Source: Prevotellaceae bacterium UBA1743
GTDB taxonomy: Bacteria > Bacteroidota > Bacteroidia > Bacteroidales > Bacteroidaceae
Assembly: GCA_002314945.1 (NCBI GenBank)
Contig: DCHV01000032.1
Location: forward strand, 20,493-55,780
DNA: 35,288 nt
Direction: 5' to 3'
Positions 1-7,842 of the stretch are shown here, piece by piece. The position numbers and the translations under genes were made by a program. A model generated the notes under the pieces. It had not been told where the DNA came from, did not search any database, and saw only the letters and a program-made list of their open reading frames with translations. Position 1 is the first letter of the stretch. Every line of letters begins with the position of its first letter.

Positions 1-111
1 ATCGAGTATTACCTGTGTGGTCCTCCAATGATGGCCAAGACAGTCCTCGATTTGTTACATAGTCTCGGTGTAGAGGATGACATGATTAGTTTCGACAACT
101 TCGGTGGATAA
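1..111 (+). CDS. nqrF: NqrF C-terminus (Na+-translocating NADH:quinone oxidoreductase subunit F), 5' truncated
   Basis: Only the last 36 codons are inside the window, in frame 1, ending with TAA at 109-111. The residues read EYYLCGPPMM near the start and end in DNFGG. This matches the NAD-binding end of NqrF: the CGPPMM motif of the ferredoxin-reductase fold, then the short conserved GVED...FGG tail. NqrF is the NADH-oxidising, FAD and 2Fe-2S subunit of the Na+-pumping NQR complex of the inner membrane. It is normally the last gene of nqrABCDEF, which fits the hairpin terminator just downstream. Other members of the ferredoxin-reductase superfamily share the CGPPMM motif, but the terminal FGG favours NqrF. 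Confidence 0.85.
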   Translation: MEYYLCGPPMMAKTVLDLLHSLGVEDDMISFDNFGG

Positions 112-154
112 TCAAACCATCGCAAGTATATTAATCCTTTAATCACATCTTGCA

Positions 155-187
155 GGAGGCGTCTCTATATGGGGCGCCTCTACTTTT
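155..187 (+). terminator. Hairpin terminator after nqrF
   Basis: GAGGCG at 156-161 pairs with CGCCTC at 175-180 across a 13-nt loop, and a short T-rich stretch (TACTTTTC) follows. It lies 44 nt after the nqrF stop. A possible ATG for the next gene (169) sits inside the loop, which argues against that start codon. Confidence 0.6.
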
Positions 188-198
188 CAATCAACAGT

Positions 199-759
199 AT
201 GAATCCAGAAGAGTTAATAGCAAAATATTATAGTGAACAACCGGAATTGCAGGCTTTGTTGCTGCGTCATTCCAGGGATGTGGCAAATATGGCACTCCAG
301 ATAGCAGACATGCATCCTGAAATGCAAATTGACAGACAATTCGTGTATGAAGCGGCGATGCTGCATGATATTGGTATTCTATATACGAATGCCACAGATA
401 TACATTGTCATGGTAATGCTCCCTATATCCAACATGGTATCTTAGGTGCTGAACTTTTGCGTAAAGAGGGTTATCCAAAACATGCCAGAGTAGCTGAACG
501 TCATACAGGTGCGGGCTTGACAGCACGTATGATTCGCACGCAATTATTGCCGTTACCAGAGGAAGATTTTACTCCTGAAACTTTGGAAGAGAAACTTGTT
601 TGTTATGCTGATAAGTTCTTCTCGAAATCAAGTCCAGACATCAGAAAAAGTCTTCCAAAGATTCTCAAATCACTATCCCGCTTTGAATTACAATCACCAC
701 GCCAGTTCATTGAATGGAAAAACTTGTTTGGGATACCAAATACTGCAAGTGAGATGTGA
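199..759 (+). CDS. HD-domain (HDIG) phosphohydrolase-like protein
   Basis: A protein of 186 residues. It shows the HD superfamily metal-binding pattern: H24 in RHSRDVAN, the H56-D57 doublet in MLHDIGIL, and a later histidine in ERHTGAG. These residues normally hold one or two divalent metal ions and hydrolyse phosphoesters, but the substrate cannot be read from the sequence. There is no signal peptide or membrane segment, so it is probably cytosolic. The frame stays open upstream to an ATG at 169, but that ATG lies in the loop of the preceding terminator hairpin, so I chose the ATG at 199. No clear promoter precedes it; it may be read by leakage from nqr or from a weak promoter I could not recognise. 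Confidence 0.75.
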   Translation: MNPEELIAKYYSEQPELQALLLRHSRDVANMALQIADMHPEMQIDRQFVYEAAMLHDIGILYTNATDIHCHGNAPYIQHGILGAELLRKEGYPKHARVAERHTGAGLTARMIRTQLLPLPEEDFTPETLEEKLVCYADKFFSKSSPDIRKSLPKILKSLSRFELQSPRQFIEWKNLFGIPNTASEM

Positions 760-767
760 TTTTCATA

Positions 768-882
768 TATCGCTCTAAGGTACTCTCTCTCGGAAAAACA
801 AAATTTCTTTTGGTTTCCTTTTTACCTTTGAGCTATCGCTCTAAGGTACTCTCTCTCGGAAAAACAAAATTTCTTTTGGTTT
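768..882. repeat. 49-bp direct repeat with 66-bp period in the lptD promoter region
   Basis: Positions 768-816 and 834-882 are identical over 49 bp, beginning TATCGCTCTAAGG and ending TTTTGGTTT. Each copy includes the TTTG that serves as a -33 element. In the second copy TTTG (875-878) lies 20 nt before TACCTTTG (899-906). In the first copy the nearest TACCTTTG (823-830) lies only 10 nt after TTTG (809-812), so that copy should not be a functional promoter. The pattern looks like a tandem duplication followed by divergence or a spacer deletion. Confidence 0.9.
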
Positions 883-906
883 TTCTCTCGCTTAATCGTA
901 CCTTTG
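875..906 (+). promoter_or_regulatory. Bacteroidetes sigma-ABfr-type promoter for lptD
   Basis: TTTG at 875-878, a 20-nt spacer, and TACCTTTG at 899-906 match the Bacteroidetes primary sigma consensus (TTTG-N19-20-TAnnTTTG). Transcription would start about 913, leaving a leader of only about 20 nt before the TTG start at 932. Confidence 0.75.
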
Positions 907-931
907 CAAACTAATTGACGGACAAGAGCAC

Positions 932-3712
932 TTGAAAGCGAAGATTCTGATTGTCTTGATGGCCTTTGTGGCTATTGTTTCCTTGGCATCTAAGCCAATG
1001 GAATCTTCTTATGTATTTGTTATACAGGATGATGAAGATACGTTGAAACAAGCTCACGCTCTGGATTCTATACCCACGAAAGCTTATACGATTTTGCCTG
1101 ATACAACACAGATAGATTCTGTTTCGTCAGATTCTGTAACTCGTAGCAAAAGCGCTCTCGACGAACCAGTATCCTATACTGCAAGTGATTCTATCATTTT
1201 TGATTACGAGAAGTCACGTACTTCATTGTTCGGCGAGGGGCAAGTGACGTACCAGAATCTCGAACTGGATGCAAACCAGATCATTATGAGCCTTGATAGT
1301 AGTATTGTCCATGCTACAGGTACAAAGGATAGTACCGGGGTAATCAAGGGCAAACCTACCTTCAAACAAGGTGATGATGAGTACGAACCTGATAGTATCA
1401 GTTACAACTTCCGTACTCGGAAAGCTTTCATCTCGAATGTCTATACCGAACAGGGTGAAGGCTTTATGATGGCGAACGATGGAAAAAGGGACAGTAGTGG
1501 TGTGATGTTTGTGCAACATGGAAAATACACTACTTGTCAGAAAAAGCACCCTCATTTCTATCTCTCGCTTTCCCGTGCTAAGGTGTTACAGGGAGAGAAA
1601 GTAATTTTCGGACCTGCATATCTCGTGGTGGAGGATGTACCTCTACCTTTAGCTATACCCTATGGATTCTTCCCATTTACCAGTAGTTACTCCAGCGGTT
1701 TCATCATGCCTACTTATGGCGATGAGATGACACGTGGTTTCTATCTGCGTGATGGTGGTTACTATTTTGCCATCAACGACAAGGTGGATGTGAAACTGCT
1801 TGGGGAAATCTATACTAAGGGTTCATGGGGACTTTCTACTCAATCTACATACAAGAGACGGTACCGTTATAGCGGAAGTCTGTATTTCAGTTATCAAAAC
1901 TCTCAGGAGGGAGAGAAGAATATGCCTGATTTCAACAAGTCGAGCAGTTTCAAACTCACCTGGAGTCATCGTCAGGATTCTAAAGCCAATCCCTCACAGA
2001 ATTTCTCTGCAAGCGTCAATTTTGCTACCAGCAGTTACGAGAAGAACAACCTCACCAGTATGTACAATCCGGAGAGCTATACACAAAGTACCCGTACCAG
2101 CAGTATCTCATACAGTAAATCTTTCCAAGATATCGGGTTGACGTTGAGCGGAACCTTCAACTTGAGTCAGAATATGCGTGATAGTAGCCTTGCTGTGACA
2201 TTACCCACCTTGAATATATCCTTGAGCCGCTTCAATCCCCTGAAGCGTAAGAAAGCGGCTGGTAAGGAACGATGGTACGAGAAGATAGCTATGAGCTATA
2301 CAGGAACGTTGACAAACAGTATCAATACCAAGGAGAACCTGATTCTGCATAGCAATCTGGTGAAAGATTGGAAAAATGGTATGCGTCATCAAATACCTGT
2401 ATCCGCTTCCTTTACGCTGCTTGATTATCTCAATGTGACACCCAGTTTCAATTTCACAGACCGCACTTACAGCAATAAGATAATGCAGTCATGGGACACT
2501 GGAAACCAGGCAATTGTACGTGATACGGTAAATGGCTTCTACAACGTGTATAATTACAATCTCAGCCTTTCTGCCAATACGAAACTCTATGGTATGTACA
2601 CCCCAATGAAATGGTGTGGTGGAAAGAAGATTCAAGCCATACGTCATGTCTTTACGCCTACGCTGAGTTTTAGTTATGCGCCTGATTTCAGCGCCTCACG
2701 TTATGGATTCTACTCCTCCTACGTCAAGACAGACCGAGACGGCACGGTTTCTACCGTATCGTATTCGCCCTATAGTAGCGGGGCGTATGGTACCGTATCA
2801 CAGGGTATGACGGGTAGTGTACAGATGGATGTTGCCAACAATGTGGAGATGAAGATTCGTACCGACAAGGATTCCACAGGATACAAGAAGATAAGTCTCA
2901 TTGATGAAATAGGCGGTTCTCTCTCCTATAACATGGCTGCAAAAAGCAAGCCCTGGAGTGACTTGAATACCCGTTTGCGCCTGAAACTTACTAAGAGCTA
3001 TACATTCTCCATGAATGCCGTATTCGCTACATACGCCTATCAGATGGATGAAAGCGGAAGGGTCTATGTGGGTGATCGCACGGAATGGTCGTATGGACGT
3101 TTTGGACGTTTCCAGGGCATGTCGCAATCGTTGTCCTATACATTCAACAATGATACTTTCAACAAACTCTTTGGCGGTGGGAAAAAGGATTCCAACAAAC
3201 TGTCGAAAGCGGATATGGGAGACGAGGATGAAGAAGAGACAGATCCCACCATGCAGAATGTAGATCCCGACCGCAAGAAGGGAAAAGAGGGAAAACAAGA
3301 ACGTAGCACGAGCAAAGTGGACGAAGATGGGTATTTAGCCTTCAAATTCCCTTGGAACTTTACGGTCAGCTATGGTGTGAATATGATGGAAAATACGACT
3401 GCTCAGATTAACATCAATAGGATGCGCTATCCGTACAAACTGACTCATACACTCAACTTTAGTGGTAATCTTGGAATATCCGAAGGCTGGAATATCAATT
3501 TCTCCTCGGGTTATGATTTCAACTACAAGAAGTTGAGTATGACCACAGCTTCCCTGAAACGTGATTTGCATTGTTTTGCTATGAGTTGTAGCGTGGTACT
3601 CAGTCCTTATACTACCTATAATTTCACGTTCCAAGCCAATGCAAGTACCCTGGCAGATGCCCTGAAGTGGAAGAAACAGAGCTCCTACAGCAGCAACATC
3701 GACTGGTATTAG
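932..3712 (+). CDS. lptD: LptD-like LPS-assembly outer-membrane protein (OstA-like N-terminus)
   Basis: A protein of 926 residues. It opens with a hydrophobic signal-like stretch (KAKILIVLMAFVAIVSLA), then an OstA-like beta-jellyroll region at about residues 80-210 (SDSIIFDYEKS, FGEGQVTYQN, SDSTG-like turns). A long outer-membrane beta-barrel rich in alternating Tyr/Ser strands follows and ends in an aromatic residue (SSNIDWY). The region around FGPAYLVVEDVPLPLAIPYGFFPF is characteristic of Bacteroidetes LptD-like proteins. By analogy it receives LPS from the periplasmic Lpt bridge and inserts it in the outer leaflet. An acidic/basic low-complexity loop at about residues 750-800 is unusual. 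The start is TTG at 932; an ATG at 959 is possible but would remove the basic n-region of the signal peptide. The gene stands alone behind its own promoter. Confidence 0.85.
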   Translation: MKAKILIVLMAFVAIVSLASKPMESSYVFVIQDDEDTLKQAHALDSIPTKAYTILPDTTQIDSVSSDSVTRSKSALDEPVSYTASDSIIFDYEKSRTSLFGEGQVTYQNLELDANQIIMSLDSSIVHATGTKDSTGVIKGKPTFKQGDDEYEPDSISYNFRTRKAFISNVYTEQGEGFMMANDGKRDSSGVMFVQHGKYTTCQKKHPHFYLSLSRAKVLQGEKVIFGPAYLVVEDVPLPLAIPYGFFPFTSSYSSGFIMPTYGDEMTRGFYLRDGGYYFAINDKVDVKLLGEIYTKGSWGLSTQSTYKRRYRYSGSLYFSYQNSQEGEKNMPDFNKSSSFKLTWSHRQDSKANPSQNFSASVNFATSSYEKNNLTSMYNPESYTQSTRTSSISYSKSFQDIGLTLSGTFNLSQNMRDSSLAVTLPTLNISLSRFNPLKRKKAAGKERWYEKIAMSYTGTLTNSINTKENLILHSNLVKDWKNGMRHQIPVSASFTLLDYLNVTPSFNFTDRTYSNKIMQSWDTGNQAIVRDTVNGFYNVYNYNLSLSANTKLYGMYTPMKWCGGKKIQAIRHVFTPTLSFSYAPDFSASRYGFYSSYVKTDRDGTVSTVSYSPYSSGAYGTVSQGMTGSVQMDVANNVEMKIRTDKDSTGYKKISLIDEIGGSLSYNMAAKSKPWSDLNTRLRLKLTKSYTFSMNAVFATYAYQMDESGRVYVGDRTEWSYGRFGRFQGMSQSLSYTFNNDTFNKLFGGGKKDSNKLSKADMGDEDEEETDPTMQNVDPDRKKGKEGKQERSTSKVDEDGYLAFKFPWNFTVSYGVNMMENTTAQININRMRYPYKLTHTLNFSGNLGISEGWNINFSSGYDFNYKKLSMTTASLKRDLHCFAMSCSVVLSPYTTYNFTFQANASTLADALKWKKQSSYSSNIDWY

Positions 3713-3750
3713 GAATACAGAGGAAAATTCTTTACATTCCCTGCCCAACA

Positions 3751-3794
3751 GCTATCGAAGGGCTATCGAAGAGTTACCGAAGGGCTACCGAACC
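3751..3794. repeat. Array A: four 11-bp tandem repeats between convergent lptD and uup
   Basis: Four consecutive 11-bp units: GCTATCGAAGG (3751-3761), GCTATCGAAGA (3762-3772), GTTACCGAAGG (3773-3783), GCTACCGAACC (3784-3794). Read on the minus strand each unit contains CGATA or CGGTA every 11 bp. A weak hairpin, CCGT (3793-3796) with ACGG (3804-3807) followed by ATTTCTT, lies directly beside it and could end lptD transcription. The rest of the 3713-3827 gap shows nothing else. Confidence 0.85.
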
Positions 3795-3827
3795 GTCTTC
3801 TTTACGGATTTCTTGACATCTCCCGAC

Positions 3828-5705
3828 TTACTCAGCATATTCACTCAGTTCGAGCCAACGCATGGACTTCTCATCAAGTTCCTCGTTGAGAATCGGTAGG
3901 CGTTTGCTCATTTCCACGATTTGATCTACGTTCAATGTTCCACTACTGAGTGCAGTTTCCAGTTCTGACTTTTCTTGTTCCAGTTGCTCTATGTCTGCTT
4001 CCAGCTGCTCGTATTCTTTTCTCTCCTTGAACGTAAGTCTGCGTTTCTTCTCTGGTATATTGGAGGTGTCTTTTCCCTTAGGTGTCTGATTGTCTTTCTC
4101 CTTCTTCTCGGATGTGGCGACAGGAGCGAGCTTTTCCCATTCGCGGAACTGAGTATAGTTGCCAGGGAAATCCTTCACGTCACCATCCCCTTGGAACACG
4201 AGCAGATGATCCACCACCTTGTCCATGAAATAGCGGTCGTGGCTGACTACGATGACACATCCGTGGAAGTCCTGCAGGTATTGTTCCAAGATCTGAAGCG
4301 TGACGATATCCAGGTCGTTGGTGGGTTCGTCCAGCACAAGGAAATTGGGGTTCTGCATCAGGACTGTACACAGGTAGAGACGGCGTCTTTCCCCTCCAGA
4401 TAGCTTGTAGATGTAGTTCTGCTGCTGTTGGGGCGAAAACATGAAGTGCTGGAGAAACTGCATGGCACTCAGATGCCGTCCACCCCCTAAATCCACATAC
4501 TCTGCTATCTTGCGTACTGAATCAATGACTTTCATCTGCTCGTCGAAGACCATGCCATCCTGACTGAAATAACCAAAACGAACCGTTTCTCCCACCACAA
4601 AACGTCCGCTGTCGGGCCGTACTTCGCCCAGTAGCATCTTGATGAACGTGCTCTTTCCTGAACCATTAGCCCCAACGATACCCATTTTCTCATAGCGTGA
4701 GAAGTTGTAGTAGAAATCCTTCAGTATCGTTTTCTCTTGGAAAGACTTGGAGACATATTCCGCTTCGAAAATCTTACTGCCGATATACGTGGATTTCATT
4801 TCGAGGCGTACCTGCTGTTCTTCCAGCCTTCTCTTGGCTACTTTCTCCAGTTCGTAGAAGGCCTCTTCGCGGTAGCGAGCCTTGTGACCACGTGCCTGAG
4901 GCATCCGACGCATCCAATCCAACTCTGTGCGGTATAGGTTGTTGGCACGATCTACCTCAGATCGAGCTACATCCAGCCGCTCCTGCCTTTTCTCGAGATA
5001 GTAGCTGTAGTTGCCACGGTACGTGTAGATGGTTTCATCGTCCAATTCCAGAATGACGGAGCAAACCCTGTCGAGGAAATATCTGTCGTGAGTGACCATC
5101 AGTAGGGTAGTGTTACCTCGGTTCAGGTAGTCCTCCAGCCATTCGATCATCTGAATGTCCAGGTGATTGGTAGGCTCATCGAGAATGATGAAGTCAGGTT
5201 CGGTGATAAGTACATTGGCGAGAGCTACACGTTTCAGTTGCCCTCCGGAAAGTTGGGATAGAGGTTGCTGAAAATCAGTTATCTTCAGCTTGGAAAGTAT
5301 GGTCTTGCTCCTTGTCTCATAGTCCCAGGCTTTCTCGTGATCCATCCTGTCGAGAATCTCCTGCAGATTGGGATTACCAGGAGTGGCCATACAACGCTCA
5401 TATTCTCGGATGAGGTTGGTCGTGTCATTTCCGTGCCAGAAGCAGGCCTCTATGACAGTAAGTTCGCTGGGGTAGTGGGGCGTCTGTTCGAGATACCCTA
5501 CACGCAACCCGTTATGGTAGATTACCTGTCCTGAATCAGGCTGGTCAATTCCAGCCAAAATGTTCAGCAAAGTGCTTTTACCCGTTCCGTTCTGGGCAAT
5601 GAGGCCGACATGTTGTCCCTGAGCAATACCGAATGATAAATTGTCGAAAAGAATGCGATCTCCCACACTTCTGGTGAGACTCTGAACCTGTAGATAGGGT
5701 GTCAT
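3828..5705 (-). CDS. uup: ABC-F family ATPase, Uup-like
   Basis: A protein of 625 residues with two ABC cassettes and no membrane segments. Cassette 1 has Walker A AQNGTGKS (37-44), signature LSGGQ (152-156) and DEPTNHLD (176-183). Cassette 2 has GANGSGKST (about 344-352), LSGGERRR and DEPTNDLD (about 455). Between them is the ABC-F linker, a charged helical hairpin (LEKRQERLDVARSEV...), which in this family reaches the ribosomal P/E-site region. The last 65 residues form a Lys/Glu coiled coil (KKRRLTFKERKEYEQLEADIEQ), the C-terminal domain typical of Uup. ABC-F proteins act on ribosomes or, for Uup, also on DNA stability. EttA or another ABC-F is less likely because of the C-terminal domain. 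On the minus strand a TACTTTTG (5722-5729) just upstream could be its -7 element. Confidence 0.9.
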   Translation of the reverse strand: MTPYLQVQSLTRSVGDRILFDNLSFGIAQGQHVGLIAQNGTGKSTLLNILAGIDQPDSGQVIYHNGLRVGYLEQTPHYPSELTVIEACFWHGNDTTNLIREYERCMATPGNPNLQEILDRMDHEKAWDYETRSKTILSKLKITDFQQPLSQLSGGQLKRVALANVLITEPDFIILDEPTNHLDIQMIEWLEDYLNRGNTTLLMVTHDRYFLDRVCSVILELDDETIYTYRGNYSYYLEKRQERLDVARSEVDRANNLYRTELDWMRRMPQARGHKARYREEAFYELEKVAKRRLEEQQVRLEMKSTYIGSKIFEAEYVSKSFQEKTILKDFYYNFSRYEKMGIVGANGSGKSTFIKMLLGEVRPDSGRFVVGETVRFGYFSQDGMVFDEQMKVIDSVRKIAEYVDLGGGRHLSAMQFLQHFMFSPQQQQNYIYKLSGGERRRLYLCTVLMQNPNFLVLDEPTNDLDIVTLQILEQYLQDFHGCVIVVSHDRYFMDKVVDHLLVFQGDGDVKDFPGNYTQFREWEKLAPVATSEKKEKDNQTPKGKDTSNIPEKKRRLTFKERKEYEQLEADIEQLEQEKSELETALSSGTLNVDQIVEMSKRLPILNEELDEKSMRWLELSEYAE

Positions 5706-5721
5706 GCGTAAAAAATTTCCG

Positions 5722-5729
5722 CAAAAGTA
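5722..5729 (-). promoter_or_regulatory. Possible -7 element for uup
   Basis: Read on the minus strand this is TACTTTTG, matching TAnnTTTG, 17 nt before the uup ATG. No good TTTG lies 19-20 nt further upstream, so this is a weak call. Confidence 0.35.
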
Positions 5730-5769
5730 ATAAAAATATTCAGGTTTGTGACTAAAGTTTAGGTAAAAG

Positions 5770-5801
5770 TTTGGCCGATATGGTAAAAAGCCCTACCTTT
5801 G
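5770..5801 (+). promoter_or_regulatory. Promoter for rho-tlpA
   Basis: TTTG at 5770-5773, a 20-nt spacer, and TACCTTTG at 5794-5801 match the Bacteroidetes consensus. Transcription would begin near 5808, giving a leader of about 70 nt before rho. Confidence 0.75.
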
Positions 5802-5825
5802 CAGTACCAAAAAATAGAATAAGAG

Positions 5826-5840
5826 GCAGGAGAGTCCTGC
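5826..5840 (+). promoter_or_regulatory. Stem-loop in the rho 5' leader
   Basis: GCAGGA (5826-5831) and TCCTGC (5835-5840) form a perfect 6-bp stem with a GAG loop, inside the predicted untranslated leader of rho. No T-tract follows, so it is not a classical terminator. rho of E. coli regulates itself by attenuation in its leader; whether this hairpin has such a role is inference. Confidence 0.5.
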
Positions 5841-5877
5841 TGCTTAATTTCCCATAAGATTTACACAAAGAAATACA

Positions 5878-7842
5878 ATGCATACAAAAGTCGAGTTAGA
5901 AGCGATGAGTATGGACGAATTGAAGGTACTTGCTACTTCACTTCATGTCCAACTGACAGATGACACACAACATCTCATTTATGATATAATAGATGCTGAA
6001 TCCCTCCTTGGAGCCAAAATGACAAAAGAGGAACCCAAGAAGAAGGGACGCAAGAAAAAGTCTGAGTCTCCAGAGCAGAAGCAATCTGCCGAAAATGCGG
6101 ATGAGAGTACAACTGTGCAACCAGCTGCTTCAGCAGAATCCAAAGGAAGCAAGAAGACGAAAGAGCCCAAGAAAAAAGACTCTGCTGCCAAGAATTCACA
6201 CAAAAGTGAAGAAGAAAAGGTAGCTCAGAAGGAAACTGCAGCAAATGAAGAAATAGTTTCAGGTAATGCGAATGATTCCTTGCCTGATGTGAAGGAAACT
6301 CAGGATGCTGTGCAGAAACCCACAGAGAAAAAAAAGAGGAAAAGAATTTCTGAGACGAATAATAGTGATACCAAAGTTTCCGCAGGCCAGGAACCATCTC
6401 AGTTGATGATCTCATTCGAAGAAGATGAACGTAATCAGAACGCTGATAAAACAGATGAAACACCTCAGACACAGATGTCTGTAAAGAATGAAGCGGAGAA
6501 TGAACCGAAAGATGAACTGACAGACGAGGAGAAAGCCTTCCTGAACGAGGAACCATCCCTTGTCATTATCAATGATGTGCCTAATGTGGATGAACAATTG
6601 GATACTCTGATTACCGAACAGGAGAACTTCAATAATAGTAATCCCACGGAAATGTCTGAATTGCTGAAGGATGACATTGATGCAAAACCATCTAAGCGCA
6701 AAGTGGAGGTGGAAGCCTATGACTTCAATGAAGCAATTATAGGCGAGGGCGTTCTTGAAGTGATGAACGAAGGTTATGGCTTTCTGCGTAGTAGCGACTA
6801 CAATTATCTCAGTAGCCCAGACGATATCTACGTGAATGTCCAGACGGTACGTCAGTATGGTTTGAAGACGGGTGATGTGGTAGAAGGTCCTATCCGTCCC
6901 CCTCGTGAAGGAGAAAAATATTTCCCCCTGATACGTGTTACGAAAATCAATGGATGCAACCCCGAACAGGTGCGGGATAGAAGTCCATTTGAGAACTTGA
7001 CTCCACTCTTTCCCGACAAGAAGTTCAAGTTGTGCAATGGTGTGAAGGACTCCTTGAGTTGTCGAGTAGTAGATTTGTTTGCACCCATTGGTATGGGGCA
7101 AAGAGCTTTGATTGTAGCTCAACCGAAGACTGGTAAGACGCTACTCATGAAGGATATCGCCAATGCGATAGCAGAAAATCATCCCGAGGCGTATCTGATG
7201 ATGCTTCTCATCGACGAACGCCCAGAGGAGGTGACGGATATGGCACGTACGGTAAAGGCAGAAGTGATCGCCAGTACGTTCGACGAGCCGGCAGAACGTC
7301 ATGTGAAGATTGCAGGTATTGTTCTGGAGAAGGCAAAGCGTATGGTGGAATGTGGGCATGATGTGGTTATCTTCCTGGATTCTATCACCCGTCTGGCACG
7401 TGCCTACAATACAGTATCTCCCGCCAGTGGTAAAGTACTTTCTGGAGGTGTTGATGCCAATGCTTTGCATAAGCCCAAACGTTTCTTTGGTGCTGCTCGA
7501 AATATCGAGAACGGAGGTAGCCTTACCATCATCGCTACAGCACTTATTGATACAGGTAGTAAAATGGACGAGGTGATATTCGAGGAATTCAAGGGAACAG
7601 GTAATATGGAACTGCAGTTGGATCGCGTTCTCAGCAACAAACGTATCTTCCCTGCTGTCAATATCATTGCCAGCAGTACCAGACGTGATGACTTGTTGCA
7701 AGATAAGATGACACTCGACCGTATGTGGATTCTACGTAAATATTTGAGTGATATGAATTCACTTGAAGCAATGAACTTCGTAAAAGAACGTCTTGAGGAT
7801 ACAAAAAACAATGAAGAGTTTCTTCTTAGCATGAATTCATGA
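5878..7842 (+). CDS. rho: Transcription termination factor Rho with long disordered insert
   Basis: A protein of 654 residues, about 235 longer than E. coli Rho (419). Residues 1-45 form the Rho N-terminal helical domain (MDELKVLATSLHVQL). Residues about 50-280 are a Lys/Glu/Ser/Asn-rich, low-complexity insert. The primary RNA-binding cold-shock-like fold follows at about 285-360 (GVLEVMNEGYGFLRSSDYNYL). The hexameric ATPase has Walker A PKTGKT near 415, Walker B VVIFLDS near 495, the Q-loop region SGGVDANALHKPKRFFGAARN and the C-terminal R-loop/arginine-finger region. It terminates transcription by translocating along RNA. The charged insert is a known feature of Bacteroidetes Rho; in Bacteroides thetaiotaomicron the disordered region has been linked to condensate formation. 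The stop overlaps the next ATG by 4 nt. Confidence 0.97.
   Translation: MHTKVELEAMSMDELKVLATSLHVQLTDDTQHLIYDIIDAESLLGAKMTKEEPKKKGRKKKSESPEQKQSAENADESTTVQPAASAESKGSKKTKEPKKKDSAAKNSHKSEEEKVAQKETAANEEIVSGNANDSLPDVKETQDAVQKPTEKKKRKRISETNNSDTKVSAGQEPSQLMISFEEDERNQNADKTDETPQTQMSVKNEAENEPKDELTDEEKAFLNEEPSLVIINDVPNVDEQLDTLITEQENFNNSNPTEMSELLKDDIDAKPSKRKVEVEAYDFNEAIIGEGVLEVMNEGYGFLRSSDYNYLSSPDDIYVNVQTVRQYGLKTGDVVEGPIRPPREGEKYFPLIRVTKINGCNPEQVRDRSPFENLTPLFPDKKFKLCNGVKDSLSCRVVDLFAPIGMGQRALIVAQPKTGKTLLMKDIANAIAENHPEAYLMMLLIDERPEEVTDMARTVKAEVIASTFDEPAERHVKIAGIVLEKAKRMVECGHDVVIFLDSITRLARAYNTVSPASGKVLSGGVDANALHKPKRFFGAARNIENGGSLTIIATALIDTGSKMDEVIFEEFKGTGNMELQLDRVLSNKRIFPAVNIIASSTRRDDLLQDKMTLDRMWILRKYLSDMNSLEAMNFVKERLEDTKNNEEFLLSMNS

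Noticed and set aside
169..198. Ten-codon N-terminal extension of the HD-domain protein
   Set aside because: The ATG at 169 lies in the loop of a terminator hairpin; the ATG at 199 gives a normal protein start.
768..882. Possible CRISPR-like repeat-spacer-repeat
   Set aside because: Only two copies with a 17-bp gap, no further units and no cas genes; a tandem duplication of a promoter segment explains it.
5826..5840. Rho-independent terminator in the rho leader
   Set aside because: The stem is short and no T-tract follows, so it was kept only as a leader hairpin.
7141..7701. 186-codon minus-strand frame opposite rho
   Set aside because: It is antisense to the conserved Rho ATPase domain and shows no domain, signal or promoter.
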